64,000 nt of DNA from Pseudevernia furfuracea (taxonomy: Eukaryota > Ascomycota > Lecanoromycetes > Lecanorales > Parmeliaceae). The DNA lies in assembly GCA_022315425.1 (NCBI GenBank), contig JAIUPT010000042.1, forward strand, positions 806,001-870,000, in the 5' to 3' direction. A model generated the notes under the pieces. The model did not search any database and was not told where the DNA came from. It saw only the letters and a program-made list of their open reading frames with translations. The translations under genes were made by a program, and so were the position numbers. Positions 1 through 11,796 of the stretch are shown in pieces (position 1 is the stretch's first letter; every line of letters begins with the position of its first letter).

Positions 1-1487
1 CTATCTTGACCTCCAACGACGACCATCTCCGCTCCTCCTGTCCCATCTAATGCTACACCTAAGCTCCCTTGGTTCGGCGTTGCAGATGGCGGATTGTGAT
101 GTATGGCAGAGAGAGGGGCGTTTGCGGAAGTGAAAGTGGCCGACGATGGTAGTACAGCAGCACAGTGTGCGTATCGTCCTTGCGGTGTGTTTGCCGTGGC
201 TATAGACATCCACCTTCGTGTAGGGGCGTCAAACACGTGGATGTCTGACATGACAATCATCTCAGGTTTCGGATCTATGCCGTTGGCTTGCCCTTGGGAG
301 GCATTGCCTTGCGATTGAGAAGAGACTGGATTTGCTGGGGACATGCCACCGTAGCAGATGAGCTTCGTGTCGCCCAAGGCACACATGCTATGGAAGTATC
401 TTGGTGGCGGGGTATCTCCAAAGGTCTCGAGTTTGGTCCAATGGCGGCGTACAAGGTCCAGTTCGTAGAGATCTGAGGTCAGCTGGGGATGCCGTCGAGA
501 GAGCACACGTCCTCCAAAAACATATAGCTTGTCGCCTAGCACTGTCGTTGTAGCACCAACTAACGCCCGTGGCTCTTTTCCCGTACACTTGCGTACATTG
601 CAGACTAGACCGGACAAGTTCGTCGTGCCATTTGTTTGTGGTGGTGAGTGATTCCCAGCAGGAGAAGGAGCTATCGATTGGGGTGTTGCGTCGGCGGGTT
701 GTGGGAGTCTTAGCAGCGCAGAGTCCACCATGGATTGTGCAGCCTGCGGTTGTGCCATTTGGTCCTGGTTCAAGCTGGACTCGCTGCTGCTATTCATATC
801 TGCCAGGTATGTACTCGAGGAGGGCTTGAACCGTCCAGCATTCAACGAATTTGGCGAACGACCTGGGGCATTGGAGTCTATGGTACTCGTCCGGCTGCCA
901 CTGGTGGTGGGTCGTGACATATCAGTGAAGAATTGTTCACATGAATGTGGTTTTTGGACCGAAGCTCGTGGAGTGCTATCGGCGCTGTCGGGAGGTGTAG
1001 GCGGGAAGAGGCCCTGAGGCTGAGCGAAAGCGGGTATGACAATTGGGATATGTCGTGGTCTTCGGTATCTCGTTGTCAGCAGTGGTTCCTCCTTTTGCAG
1101 GTCGTATGTGAGTCTGGGACTCTTGCGCGTAATCGTCTGAGGATATGGTATGATGGGCTCTTTCAATATTGGGTTTTCTTTCAAGACGGAGCCAATGACA
1201 CCCGGAGGGATGATAATGGGTACATGTCGGGGTTTGGGTTTGCTGAAGCCTGCATCGGAGGGGAAAGCATAAACAAGCGGTTTGTGTTCTATTGGAGGTG
1301 ACGGTAAACCTGGACGAGGATCTGGACCATTCAGCGGCGAAAATGGGATGAAGCGTTTAGCAATGGAGTGAATCTGGTTTTGTGGCGACGTCTTGTCCAC
1401 AGGACTTCCAAAAGGATGGTGATGGTTGAGTGTGAGCTCTCCCTCAGGCTTCAGCGTCGAGTTAGCCCGCCGGCCATCTGCTAACAT
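1..1487 (-). CDS. Kelch-repeat protein, Ral2/Mds3-like (3' end outside window)
   Basis: One open frame runs on the minus strand from the ATG at 1487 to the window edge (about 495 codons seen) with no stop. The first 300 or so residues are low-complexity, rich in Pro, Ser and Asn. From about residue 305 the sequence turns into kelch blades: GATTTVLGDKLYVFGG, then DLYELDLVRRHWTKLE, PPPRYFHSMCALGDTKLICYGG, SDIHVFDAPTRRWMSI and GRYAHCAAVL. Kelch domains form beta-propellers that bind protein partners. The disordered N-terminus followed by a propeller resembles fungal Ral2 (Ras1 activation) and Mds3/Pmd1 (pH and morphogenesis signalling), but the distinction needs the missing C-terminus. The start is the first ATG of the frame; the frame stays open a little further upstream without another ATG. 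Confidence 0.82.
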   Translation of the reverse strand, partial: MLADGRRANSTLKPEGELTLNHHHPFGSPVDKTSPQNQIHSIAKRFIPFSPLNGPDPRPGLPSPPIEHKPLVYAFPSDAGFSKPKPRHVPIIIPPGVIGSVLKENPILKEPIIPYPQTITRKSPRLTYDLQKEEPLLTTRYRRPRHIPIVIPAFAQPQGLFPPTPPDSADSTPRASVQKPHSCEQFFTDMSRPTTSGSRTSTIDSNAPGRSPNSLNAGRFKPSSSTYLADMNSSSESSLNQDQMAQPQAAQSMVDSALLRLPQPADATPQSIAPSPAGNHSPPQTNGTTNLSGLVCNVRKCTGKEPRALVGATTTVLGDKLYVFGGRVLSRRHPQLTSDLYELDLVRRHWTKLETFGDTPPPRYFHSMCALGDTKLICYGGMSPANPVSSQSQGNASQGQANGIDPKPEMIVMSDIHVFDAPTRRWMSIATANTPQGRYAHCAAVLPSSATFTSANAPLSAIHHNPPSATPNQGSLGVALDGTGGAEMVVVGGQD

Positions 1488-2466
1488 GGTTGTAAGCTCC
1501 ACGCTCGTATGGAGAGATGAATTGAGGGAGACGGAGCATGCGGGATGGATATATAAAGAGTGGGATGGGGGGGGAATCTGGGGTACAGAGTAATGCAGGT
1601 TTGACAGGAACGCGAACAAGGTGTATATGCAGTAATGTATTGCCGCTTACCCCTGTGGAAGAAGAAGAAGAAGCAGAAGAAGAAGAAGAAGAAGAAGAAG
1701 GAGAGGACCGGACCAGCCTCCCTTGCTCTTGCCCTTGCCCTTGATGAGGGACGTTTCAAAAGATGTCACCCAAATGCCAAATGAGGCAGGTTGGATCCTT
1801 CCAGAGCAGGAAATTTGCGCTCGGTGCTCTTGAGGGTTGAAAAGTTTCGGCAACGTGCTTCTTGTCTAAGACCGTTGCGCACCAAGCGGGATGCAGCTCT
1901 TGCAGCTCTTGCACCGCTTTTAGCAGATATGAACTCAGTGGCGTAATTTTGGCGTGGGTTTCATGGAGTTGTGAAATACTACTGAGAAAGGGAAATGAAT
2001 CCTTAGGGGTGGTGCAGCAGTCGTATTGGCAAGTAAGGAAGGACTGAAGAGTAGGTAAGGTAGGTAGAGTACGGTGAGGTCGGTAGAGGGTGCGCAGGGC
2101 TAACTCTAAGGGCAGCCTGGCCATGGGGTTTAGGTACAGTAGGATATGGCCAATTCACCAATTAACTAAGAAGCCGTTCGAACAGACGGAAGCTTATTAT
2201 TACTTTACTTTACTTTTGTTTCATGCCAATAATCGAAAGTCAATCCAACACTACCGTACAATCATCGATCGTCATCTTGTACAAAAATCCCTGCTTCTCT
2301 CTCCGCACCCTGATCACATCTGCTTCGAATCACTCCAACATAACACCGCGGGACAAAGGACTATCATTCGCGAGATCCCATGGAGACGATTTTTGGGCGC
2401 ATGGTATATACTAATACGCCCGCTCCTAAATCAATCTCCGCCAATGACAATGCCCGGGGCCCCTTT
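1488..2466. other. Intergenic, promoter side of the kelch gene
   Basis: No convincing gene. It holds the upstream region of the kelch gene, a GAA microsatellite (about 1657-1703) and the 3' flank of the peroxiredoxin gene. The 122-codon minus frame at 1756-2124 has no recognisable motif. Confidence 0.6.
1657..1703. repeat. (GAA)n microsatellite
   Basis: A run of GAA triplets with one GCA interruption and a pure purine plus strand, about 170 bp upstream of the kelch ATG, in the promoter or 5' leader of that gene. Confidence 0.9.
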
Positions 2467-3330
2467 TCAAACGGCCGCGCTTGTCTGCTCCTTTGGTAAA
2501 GGAGTAAACCGAAGGTAAGGCTTCACGATCTTCAGATGGGGGTATTGTTCCTTGGCCTGCTCCGTTTTGACGCTTGGATGCACGATGACGTCGTCTCCTG
2601 CAAAGGCCGGTCAGTCGCCCAAGTGGCCGAGCTGCATCCGAAAGTCGCTTGCTTACCTGGTACCCAGTTGATTGGCGTGGTCACCTTGTTCTTGTCACCC
2701 GTCTGCAAAGAATCCACCACGCGCAACACTTCGGCCGTATTGCGACCAGTCGAAGCTGGGTATGAAAGAATGAGACGAATGGTCTTTTTGGGATCGATGA
2801 TGAAGACGCTTCGAATGGTGAAGGCAATCCCCTTCTGATCGACATTGGTCATGTCCTGGTGGTCCAACATGTCATATGCATATGCTACCTTCCGCTCTTT
2901 ATCACCAATGATTGGGAACCTCAGCTTGCTCCCGGAGATCTCGTCAATGTCCTTGATCCATCCTCCATGTGAGTCCACGGTGTTCGCGGAGAGGCCGATC
3001 AGCTTCACCCCGCGCTTGGTGAACTCAGGTTCGAGTTTAGCGAAGGCACCCAACTCCGTGGTACAGACTGGTGTGTAGTCCTCAGGGTGCGAGAACAGAA
3101 CCACCCATTTGTCGCCAATGAACCTGGCCTTGGGTTAGAGGAATACTACAGCGGTTATGGGCAGAGAATCTCACTCATGGAAGTCGATAGGTCCGTTTGT
3201 GGTCTCGGCTTGGAAGTTGGGTGCTATCGAGCCAAGGCGCAGACTGGCTTATAAATCAGCAAGGCGTCTGCAGAAGTTGAGTGTTAGGAATGGCATACGG
3301 CGCGGGACGGTCTTCCGCGGTAGAAGCCAT
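2467..3330 (-). CDS. 1-Cys peroxiredoxin (Prx6 type)
   Basis: Four exons, complement of 2467-2597, 2657-3123, 3175-3243 and 3299-3330, give 232 residues in one frame. Introns of 59, 51 and 55 nt have GT-AG ends; the first has a CTAAC branch site. The protein starts MASTAEDRPAPLRLGSIAPN and carries the peroxidatic motif PVCTTELGAF (Cys near residue 60), followed by SHPEDYTPVC context, the family's conserved Arg segment and the long C-terminal domain typical of 1-Cys enzymes (INWVPGDDVIV, then HPSVK). Such proteins reduce hydrogen peroxide and lipid hydroperoxides in cytosol or mitochondria. There is no clear mitochondrial presequence. Length matches the family (about 220-235). Confidence 0.93.
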
Positions 3331-4075
3331 TGTCTGTGTAAAAGGGTAAGATGAGCTGGAAAAAAAGGTCTTTTCGTCGGTCTGAATCAAGTTGAATGGT
3401 CCGAGTGAGCTGGGGAAAGATATACAAGTAAGGTAGATAGATATTAAAAGAGAAAAAGTGTGTGTGCCCTTTCTGTTGATGATTAATAAAGGCTAAGGCA
3501 AGGATGACCAAACGGCAATCACGCAATTGCATCCCGCGCCACTGTACAACATGGGGCAAACGTCATTTCTGGGTGGCAAAGCGTATAAATCACAAATCAA
3601 CCACAGAGCCTCAGAGCCTCAGAGCCTCAGAGCCCTAAGCAATTGCCAAGCCTTGCTTTTAGAACATGATGAATGATGATAACCATATGAATACAAAGAT
3701 CTTAGAGATGACATTACTGTATTGGCTGCGAAGTACATGATAGCTCTCCGGGAATAAACTGGGTGATTTTTTTTACTTTGTTAGCCTAGCTCCGAACCGG
3801 TCCACCTTTCACTTTGCCAACAGTCCTAGTGCAAGCAATTTACTTGTCCTCATTCATGAGTCATTGAGTCTTCTTATACTTCTTATACTTATTATATTTC
3901 TTCCTCTTCCTCTTCCTCTTCCTCGTTCTTGATTTGCTTCTCTCTTCCTGTCATTGTTCATTTCAATATAGCGCTGTTTTCCAAAAATCAGTGCTCATCA
4001 CTGAATACTCCATGATTCATGGGAGGTATTCCATTGTACTTGAGTCAGTGTTTGTGCGGGTGAATTGACCCCACC
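3331..4075. other. Intergenic, divergent promoters of peroxiredoxin and MFS genes
   Basis: This 745 bp gap separates divergent starts. It contains four tandem AGAGCCTC units (about 3604-3634) and a TCTTCC-rich pyrimidine tract near 3898-3930 upstream of the MFS ATG. No coding signal seen. Confidence 0.6.
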
Positions 4076-5948
4076 ATGGCTACACCGGAGCCATTCGGAA
4101 TCGATCCAAGAAGCGAGGACTCGACGGTGGGTGTCAAAGATGGAGATAGAGGAGTCGAAGGAAAGGACTTGTCCATCTCTTCGCCTCAACTCGGAGACGT
4201 CCCCATCCTCTACCACTATCTTACCTTTGAGACTGAGCTTCCCTCACCAACAAGCCTGGGACCCGCTCAGAATGGTTGGGCTGCACCGGAGCAGCCAGAT
4301 CTAAGAAATCACGTTTCTCCATTCACCTGGTCCACTTCCCGCAAGACCTTCACCACATGTCTCTCGTGCGCTGTTACCGTTGTAACTGCTTACACTGCCG
4401 GCTCCTATAGCCCACCTTCTCAGCAGATGTCAGAATATTTCGGCGTCAGTCAAATAGCCATTTATGTGGGCATTACGACCTTCACCACTGGCTTTGCAGC
4501 CGCGCCAATGGTGCTAGCTCCTTTTTCTGAGATCAACGGCCGGAAGCCTGTCTTCGTTGCTACCGGCATACTATTTGTTATCTGTCAACTCTGCTGTGCC
4601 GTTACTCGTTCCTACCCAGGAATGCTTCTTGCTCGCTTCTTTGCCGGTGTTGGTGGGAGCACTTTCTCGACGATGGTGGGTGGTGTAGTCAGCGATATCT
4701 ACCACACAGAAGGTATTTCGCAGAGTCAGAAAAATAGCCGTAGGTCTCGTCTGACATCAATCTAGACAGGAACACGCCTATGGCGCTGTTTTCAGGAGCT
4801 GCGTTGTTTGGCACGGGCTTGGGCCCTCTGTGTTCTGCCTTTATTGCTCAGCATATATCATGGCGATGGGTCTTTTATTTACAGGTCATAGACTGTGGTC
4901 TTCTGATTTTGGCTGTGACGATCTTTTTCAAAGAAACTCGCGGCAGTGTGCTTTTGAGTCGAAGGGCGAATCTATTGAATTCATGGTACGAGGCCAGAGA
5001 AAAGGTTGGCCTTGTAGGCTTAGAGATGGTCCTTGATACTGAAGGTAAGAAGCAGAGCCAGAGGATTAGGTGGAAAGTCAAATCAGATGAAGAACGAGAG
5101 AGCTTGGCCAAGATGATTGGGATCTCTGTCTACAGACCATTTCGTAGGCTGTACCCCTTCCTATTATTGAGGACATGGAGCTGACACCCTGCAGATCTAC
5201 TCTTGACTGAGCCAGTGGTCTTTTTCTTTTCACTATGGGTTGCATTCAGCTGGGCCGTATTATACCTCACCTTTTCGGCAATACCGCTCGTGTTCACCAA
5301 GAATCACAATTTCAACGTTCAGGAGAATGGCGCTGTCTTTGCTGGTAAGCAGGATTCTGGCTCTTGTGGCGATCACCACTAATCAGAACAGCTATGTGTG
5401 TTGGCTCGATGCTATCAACTATCCTCAGCATCTACCAGGAAAAGGTCGCCAGACACTACGGCAAACTATCATCAACCCCAGAAGGACGACTCTATTTCGC
5501 TTGCATCGAAAGTGCCCTTCTCCCAATCGGGTTGTTCTGGTTTGGATGGACGTCTTTCCCTTCAATCCATTGGATCGTTCCCACCATTGCCATTGCCTGT
5601 GCCACGATAGGGATCTTCTCTATTTATCTTGCCGTCTTCAATTACCTTGCGGACACCTATCATCGCTACGCAAGCTCGGCTTTGGCAGCACAGTCGTTCT
5701 GTCGGAACATGCTCGGAGGGATCTTTCCATTGGTGACGGCAGCGATGTTCAATCATATGACGTTTGCTGGGGCTTCGAGCTTCCTTGGAGGCGTGGGAGC
5801 ATTGCTTACTGTCGTGCCGTGGGTTCTGGTCTTCTACGGACCTAAGATCCGTGCTAGAAGCAAATTTGCCAGTGTAAGTCTTGAATTGTCCCATTCGTTG
5901 GGACTTGAGAAGAAGCATCTGACAATTAGTTAGGAAATCATAGATTGA
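4076..5948 (+). CDS. MFS drug:H+ antiporter-type transporter (DHA1 family)
   Basis: Five exons, 4076-4712, 4766-5143, 5195-5344, 5392-5873 and 5934-5948, give 553 residues. All introns are 47-60 nt with GT-AG ends. After a hydrophilic N-terminus of about 90 residues come twelve hydrophobic segments with MFS signatures: NGRKPVF after TM2, the TM4 stretch LLARFFAGVGGSTFSTMVGG, DRNTPMALFSGAALFGTGLGP, and WRWVFYLQ. This layout fits plasma-membrane DHA1 exporters related to polyamine, fluconazole or caffeine-resistance pumps; substrate cannot be read from sequence. The last exon is very short (EIID then stop). If its intron is retained, the protein ends 15 residues later instead. Confidence 0.9.
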
Positions 5949-6219
5949 TCGGCCGGAGATTATCCTTTGACTTTGCAAAAACTCCTTGTCCGTTGTCACT
6001 GTGCGTACTTATGAAATCCGTAAGCTATGACCGAATAGGAATTCGTATCCCACTACCTCATCATATCGAACTACAGGGTTCCTCCCGCGTCATGCCTCAA
6101 ACCCCTCTGCGGGGCACTTGTTCTCTGATTCTTCTTCTCGCACTACCTAAACATCTTCCTTTTTTTTTCCTTTTCCATCATTACTCTACAGCTGAAAGAT
6201 TGCCCACCTTTAAAACAAA

Positions 6220-7784
6220 ATGAGCTCTGAGCTGTTTATTAATCTCAAAGCTCCCAATGCACGGGAATACAAACAGCCCATTGGACTCTTCATAAACAAT
6301 GAATTTGTCAAATCCAAGTCCGGAGGAAAGATTACAAGCATTAACCCAACGTGAGTCCTTTCCGATGCAATGTCATAGTACAATCTCCCTTCTGACATCT
6401 TAATAGTGACGAAAGCGAGATAGCTTCCGTCTACGCTGCCTCCGCCGACGACGTAGACATCGCCGTCTCCGCGGCCCGCAAAGCCTTTAAAGATAGTTCA
6501 TGGCGAGATTTACCTCCTACAGATCGTGGCGGTCTCATGTTCAAACTTGCTTCCCTCGTTGAAGAGCACGCTGAAACACTCGCCACTATTGAAACTTGGG
6601 ATAACGGAAAACCATACAGCGTCGCCCTGAATGAAGACGTTGGAGAAGTCGTCAACACCCTTCGGTATTACGGTGGCTACGCCGACAAAGTGCACGGCCA
6701 GGTCATTAACACCGGCCCTGATAAGTTCGCATACACGTTGCGCGAGCCGCTGGGCGTGTGCGGGCAGATTATACCATGGAATTACCCGCTTGCCATGGGG
6801 GCATGGAAGCTTGGACCAGCGCTGGCATGTGGAAATACTGTTGTCCTCAAGGCCGCCGAGCAGACGCCGTTGAGTATACTCTACTTTGCGCAGCTCATTA
6901 AGGAGGCAGGCTTCCCGCCTGGTGTGGTCAACATCCTCAATGGACACGGCAAAGAAGCAGGTGCGGCAATCGCAAGCCATCTCGACATCGATAAGATCGC
7001 CTTCACCGGGAGTACGGCTACAGGACGGCACATTATGAAAATGGCCAGTATCAACCTTAAGAACATAACACTCGAGACTGGCGGAAAGAGCCCGCTGATC
7101 GTCTTCGCCGACGCGGATCTGGATCAGGCCGTCAAATGGAGCCATGCTGGCATAATGTCGAACATGGGGCAAATCTGTACGGCGACCTCTCGAGTCCTCG
7201 TCGAGGAAAGCATCTACGATGAATTCGTCAGGCTTTTCAAAGAGCAAGTCAGAGAAGTCAGTAAAGTCGGCGACCCGTTTAGCGATGACACCTTTCAAGG
7301 CCCCCAAGTCACAAAAGCGCAATACGAGAAAGTGCTCGGTTACATCGAGTCCGGCAAGTCTGAGGGAGCGACGTTGGTGACGGGAGGCGAAGCCCACAAA
7401 GATGTCAACGGCAAAGGCTTCTTCATCGCCCCTACCGTCTTCACCCACGTGACCGACCACATGAAGATCTATCGGGAAGAGATATTCGGACCTTTTGTCG
7501 TCATCTCGAGCTTCAAAACGGAGGAAGAGGCAATCAACCGGGCGAATGATACCACATACGGGCTCGGCAGCGCCGTTTTCACGGAGAACCTGACCAAGGC
7601 GCATAGAGTAGCGAGGAGGATTGAGGCGGGTATGGTCTGGGTCAATAGTAGCAACGATTCGGACTTTAGGATCCCGTTCGGAGGAGTGAAGCAGAGCGGG
7701 ATTGGAAGAGAGTTGGGGGAGGAAGGGTTGAGGGCTTATACGAATGCAAAGGCTGTGCATGTCAACATGGGGTCGCGGCTGTGA
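6220..7784 (+). CDS. NAD(P)+-dependent aldehyde dehydrogenase
   Basis: Two exons (6220-6350 and 6407-7784) encode 502 residues, the usual length of class 1/2 ALDHs. Visible family motifs in order: PWNYPLAMGAWKLGPALACG (coenzyme site), FTGSTATGR (Rossmann loop), LETGGKSP with the general-base Glu near 265, GQICTATSR with the catalytic Cys near 300, and EEIFGPFV near the C-terminus. The enzyme oxidises aldehydes to acids; fungal members act on acetaldehyde and a range of other aldehydes. There is no N-terminal targeting peptide, so a cytosolic location is likely. A minus-strand open frame of 416 codons lies inside exon 2 and is treated as a shadow. Confidence 0.95.
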
Positions 7785-8273
7785 ATGGGGTTACTTTCGG
7801 TTCCGGCAGCAAGATGCACAACCAGAAGAGCTAGCTGAGGTGCCGGCGTTATCTGGGAGTTGGCTTCGAAGCTAAATGTTGACAGGGAACATGACATGAC
7901 ATCGCCAATAGATCAATCCAAATCCTCGATGTCGTGTCCCGAGCACCATACTACTGATATTGATCTTGTTCGCAGGAATTATTCCTTTCATGAAGCCATG
8001 GGTTCCAGCGTTTTGCCTGACTCTTGCTGTCTTATCGCTTGATTGGCATGTTCGCCTCAATCGCTGGGCAAAAATGCTAGGAAGTCGCAGTTGTCTATGA
8101 TTACGCGCAGACATGCAAGACTGTTCGACGCATTGCATAGCTCCCGCGGCCTCCCGTGTATTATATCGTTTTTTCTGCTACCATTAGCTATGTCGTGAAG
8201 CAATCTCTTGCACGAAGCCTAGTGCCAAAAGAAGTAGCCACTTATAACCGAAAGTCCAGTTGTCCACAAGTCA
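7785..8273. other. Convergent 3' intergenic space
   Basis: Lies between the stop of the aldehyde dehydrogenase and the stop of the F-box gene on the other strand. Nothing beyond likely 3' UTRs is visible. Confidence 0.6.
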
Positions 8274-9860
8274 CTAGACCTCAGAGACTTGGCTCCCTTC
8301 TTTTAAATTGTCCTGATTGAGCGGAGACTTTGAAGCCAAATCAGTCAAAGACGGATATTCAGTATTGCCGTTGAGCTCGAGGTACAAGGACGCCTTCTCG
8401 TCGTATTGAGTCGTTGTTCTACCAAGGTCGGCATCACTTTTGACCGTCATGATCTCCTCGTCGAGCAAACATCGGAGACGTGCGACATCCAATGACATGA
8501 CTGGAGCGATCCTCTGAATTGCAGATCGCCACAAACAGGATGGGCCTATAAGGTTCACTCCATTGGCTTCCAAACGCTTCAATTGCGTGCTGTGCCGTTG
8601 CATGAAAGCCACCAGCACTTCTTCGTTGAATGAACAAGATCCGATCTTCAAATATGAAAGTCTTTCGAATGAGATTTGTTGAAAGATATCGGAAATGTCT
8701 AGGAAGGGCACGCCGGCTCTCTGTGGCAGCCCTGGAATGGGACGCTCTCGGAGTGTCGAGAAATGGAATGTCAGTTTTAGGTGCTCGACATCTTTCAGGC
8801 CTTTCATGAACTCGGTCATTTGATTCGTTAAAGGACTGGGATCTTGAGAAGGTCCGTCGAAGCGACCGATACAGAAGCGAATTTCCAGACTCCGCAAACG
8901 AGACAAAACTGTCAAAACAGCCTCGGAATCCCTGGCCCACAACGAATTAAACCCATGCATCCAGAAAGACCATGGCAATGCGTCGATGATGAGGTCGAAC
9001 TTCGGCATGCCTAAACTAGAAGACCGGTGCCCGAGCAGCGGACAAAGCGCCTTCAAGAGGACCATGGTTGGCTGCGACGCGACAGTAGGATTGCGAATAT
9101 AGTGGGAAATCCTAGGATCTTGAAAAGGGTCCTTGAGGAGGGTCTCGCGCTGCAGGCGTGAAATGAAAGATCGTGGCGCGCCCTCGGAGGCCCAGGCCGT
9201 CCCGTGAGTATGCTCTATTTGCCTTGCCTCCTCGAAAGTCTCGACGGCGCGTAGGTTAACCAATCTTTTGACTGCATGAGAAATGTAATCAAGGGCACGG
9301 CGATGACGGGCTTTCGGTATGATTCCATGCTCGGCATTTGGAACCATCTCGTTCAGATCAATTTCATTTCCCGGGAACAGGTAGAGCTGCTCTAGACAAA
9401 GCTCCATATATCTGAGGTGACTATTCACAAGCTCCTCCTCAGAGACCCTGACAGTTTGACCAGACCCTAGATCAACACTGGCTACGACACAGTCTGAAAA
9501 CGGCACGTCTGGGTCGCGTAATATTTTCCGGGTCTGGTTGTCCATCTTCAACGAAGAGTCAGAGGGAGCCCGCAGGTCAATGGTCTCCAGCCAGATATCA
9601 TAATCGCAGTATCGATTGGTCAAGACGTGGTCTAGAAACATGATCTTGTGCACATAGAAGCGTAGAACAGGATGGGTAGCAATTCGACTCAGGTTCCGAA
9701 GGGAATATTTGAACACCGCGACATAGACCGTCTGAAACAGCACACGTGCTGCAAGGTCATTAAAAATGGGATGAACGAGGCGGAGGATCTTTAAGGTCTC
9801 CGTGTTGGAATGAAAGCAGATGTGCTGCCATAGCTCATTTGGTAGACGCTCCATGTTCAT
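8274..9860 (-). CDS. F-box protein
   Basis: A single open frame of 528 residues without introns. It opens with an F-box: MERLPNELWQHICFHSN, then TLKILRLVHPIFNDLAARVL, matching the LPxEL...I...L...C/V pattern that binds Skp1 in SCF ubiquitin ligases. The rest is Leu-rich with repeated short hydrophobic stretches (for example LSRLRSLEIRF and LKDVEHLKLTF) that could be irregular leucine-rich repeats for substrate binding. This is one of the large lineage-expanded fungal F-box family; substrate unknown. The start is the first ATG; an in-frame second ATG lies two codons on. Confidence 0.85.
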   Translation of the reverse strand: MNMERLPNELWQHICFHSNTETLKILRLVHPIFNDLAARVLFQTVYVAVFKYSLRNLSRIATHPVLRFYVHKIMFLDHVLTNRYCDYDIWLETIDLRAPSDSSLKMDNQTRKILRDPDVPFSDCVVASVDLGSGQTVRVSEEELVNSHLRYMELCLEQLYLFPGNEIDLNEMVPNAEHGIIPKARHRRALDYISHAVKRLVNLRAVETFEEARQIEHTHGTAWASEGAPRSFISRLQRETLLKDPFQDPRISHYIRNPTVASQPTMVLLKALCPLLGHRSSSLGMPKFDLIIDALPWSFWMHGFNSLWARDSEAVLTVLSRLRSLEIRFCIGRFDGPSQDPSPLTNQMTEFMKGLKDVEHLKLTFHFSTLRERPIPGLPQRAGVPFLDISDIFQQISFERLSYLKIGSCSFNEEVLVAFMQRHSTQLKRLEANGVNLIGPSCLWRSAIQRIAPVMSLDVARLRCLLDEEIMTVKSDADLGRTTTQYDEKASLYLELNGNTEYPSLTDLASKSPLNQDNLKEGSQVSEV

Positions 9861-10726
9861 ACAGTGGAGTATGGTCAGGACACGGGACCTGATAAGGATG
9901 TAATGGCCTCAACCGATGGTGGAATTGGTGTTAAGCTTGAACCCTCAGTGTTGAGCGCTAAATCAGAGCTTTGTCCTTGAAGTAGACGGTTTACTATGTG
10001 CTGGATATTCTGTCTGAAGATTCTTAAAGTTTCAAAAGAACGTTTTGAGAGGTGTTTGATGAAAGCCTCTTAATCCAAAGAATGAATTATATGAGATGGG
10101 TATTTCTGAGGTACTAAGCAAGATAAGCGTGAAGTCAGCAAGTATCTCGTTGTGAGAGCATGCAAGTAGTCCGGGTGGTTGTATCAAGTTGCTTGCCGTG
10201 CTTGCAAGCGAAAGTACCTTACGCTAGTAACTTTGCTCTCCGGTATCACACTAGATGCGTGCGGGGCGACTTGCGACTTTCCGACCTCTGTGTCTTAAAG
10301 TACTAGATTCCTCAGCCCAGAAAAATCGAAACGATTTGCATCCTATGATTATGATCTAGCGCATACATCTAATAGATTCGATTCAGTACCTTAAGTATCA
10401 CATTAGGGGAACATGTAAATCTGTGTGAACCCGGCCTGAAGGGAGCCACTGCTGATGACTGGGAGGACTTGCAGTGCAGGGACCCACCAACATTGAGATT
10501 TTCGCTTCTGTGAATCCCTCTTTGCCTGAAAAAGCTCCGACTTTGCATCGGTCTTCCTGCGCAAGATCGTCATCTCTTTCCCGGAGCCTACGGACCAAGG
10601 GTTGTGGAGCACCCGGTATGTTTCTGGGTGGAAAAGGATATCGTGCAGAGAAGTTTCATTGGTTGGGCCCAACTCTGCCCTTGAGGCTTCAATGTCTAAA
10701 ACACAGCAGAGTCCTCGACTACTTCA
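9861..10726. other. Divergent intergenic region
   Basis: Upstream of both the F-box gene (minus) and the N-terminal methyltransferase gene (plus). Short frames present on both strands have no recognisable motif. Confidence 0.55.
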
Positions 10727-11422
10727 ATGGCTCCATCCACAAACCCAGCCCCAGATGCCAACATCTCCACTTCGGACTCACTCAGATACTGGAACTCGAT
10801 ATCTACGACTGTCGACGGAATGCTGGGGGGCTACCCGGAAATATCACGAACAGACCTCAAAGGGTCTGCTAATTTCTTCGCGAAGCTGCGCCGCGAGCAA
10901 CCTTCCCAGTCTACGAACAGCCTAATCCAAAGAGGCGTTGATTGCGGCGCTGGAATTGGCAGAATCACAGCTGGTTTTCTAAGCACTGTTTGTGAAGTCG
11001 TTGATGTTGTTGAACCGGTGGAGAAGTTCGCCCAGGAAGTTAAAGGTCAGAAGATGGTAGGCAGCGGTTCCTTAGGTAGTGTCTACGTGACTGGGCTGGA
11101 AGATTGGGCGCCCGGAGCGCAGTATGATCTCATTTGGAATCAATGGTGCCTAGGACATTTGACAGATAAGCAGCTAGTGTCTTATCTCGAAAGATGCAAG
11201 CAAGCCGTGACAATAGACGGCTGGATCATTGTCAAAGAGAACATGAGCACAAACGTGGATGGAAAAGACGTCTTTGACCAACAGGACAGCAGTGTCACGC
11301 GGACGGATCAGAAATTCAGACAGTTATTCAAGGAAGCAGATATAAGACTCATCAAGACGGAAGTGCAGAGAGGGTTTCCGAAGGGGCTGTATCCTGTCAG
11401 ATTTTATGCTCTCAAGCCCTGA
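10727..11422 (+). CDS. tae1: Protein alpha-N-terminal methyltransferase (NTMT1/Tae1 type)
   Basis: An intronless frame of 231 residues, the length of yeast Tae1 and human NTMT1. Hallmarks in order: SLRYWNSISTTVDGMLGGYPEIS, the SAM-binding motif I VDCGAGIGRIT, VEPVEKFAQE at the second strand, and the peptide-substrate motif WNQWCLGHLTD. Family members methylate the alpha-amino group of proteins starting (Met removed) X-Pro-Lys, including ribosomal proteins Rpl12 and Rps25 in yeast. Expected in cytosol and nucleus. Confident because the unusual NQWCLGHL and TVDGMLGGY motifs are specific to this family. Confidence 0.94.
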   Translation: MAPSTNPAPDANISTSDSLRYWNSISTTVDGMLGGYPEISRTDLKGSANFFAKLRREQPSQSTNSLIQRGVDCGAGIGRITAGFLSTVCEVVDVVEPVEKFAQEVKGQKMVGSGSLGSVYVTGLEDWAPGAQYDLIWNQWCLGHLTDKQLVSYLERCKQAVTIDGWIIVKENMSTNVDGKDVFDQQDSSVTRTDQKFRQLFKEADIRLIKTEVQRGFPKGLYPVRFYALKP

Positions 11423-11796
11423 ATGGCTCAAGAATGTGCAATGTCGCTGGCTAGAAATATCGATGGATGTGGAGTGCGCAGGATACTAGTTTTGACGATG
11501 GGTGATGTGCGTTATGAGAATTCCAACGAGCACGCGAGACAGAGACTTTCGCGCCACTCGGTGATTTCCAACCTTGAGATCCTCCTTTCGCGTCCAAGGC
11601 TGCTACTCAGACTGTGGTCTGCGGCTGGTGTGCAGCCGACACGGCTGCAACATCCTCCACATCGATCAGGTCCATAATGAAGTCCCTGTGGAGACTTTAG
11701 GGTCAGCATGATCTCTTTCCAGAGCAGACTCAAGATCATCAATTAGAATTGTAAGCCGCATTTTGGGGGAGAACCCTCGGTTCTGCTCCCGCGACC

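Noticed and set aside
1756..2124. 122-codon minus frame upstream of the kelch gene
   Set aside because: No motif and unbiased composition; it lies in a promoter region.
6510..7760. 416-codon open frame antisense to the aldehyde dehydrogenase
   Set aside because: It overlaps a clearly conserved gene, shows no domain, and long antisense frames are common opposite GC-biased coding sequence.
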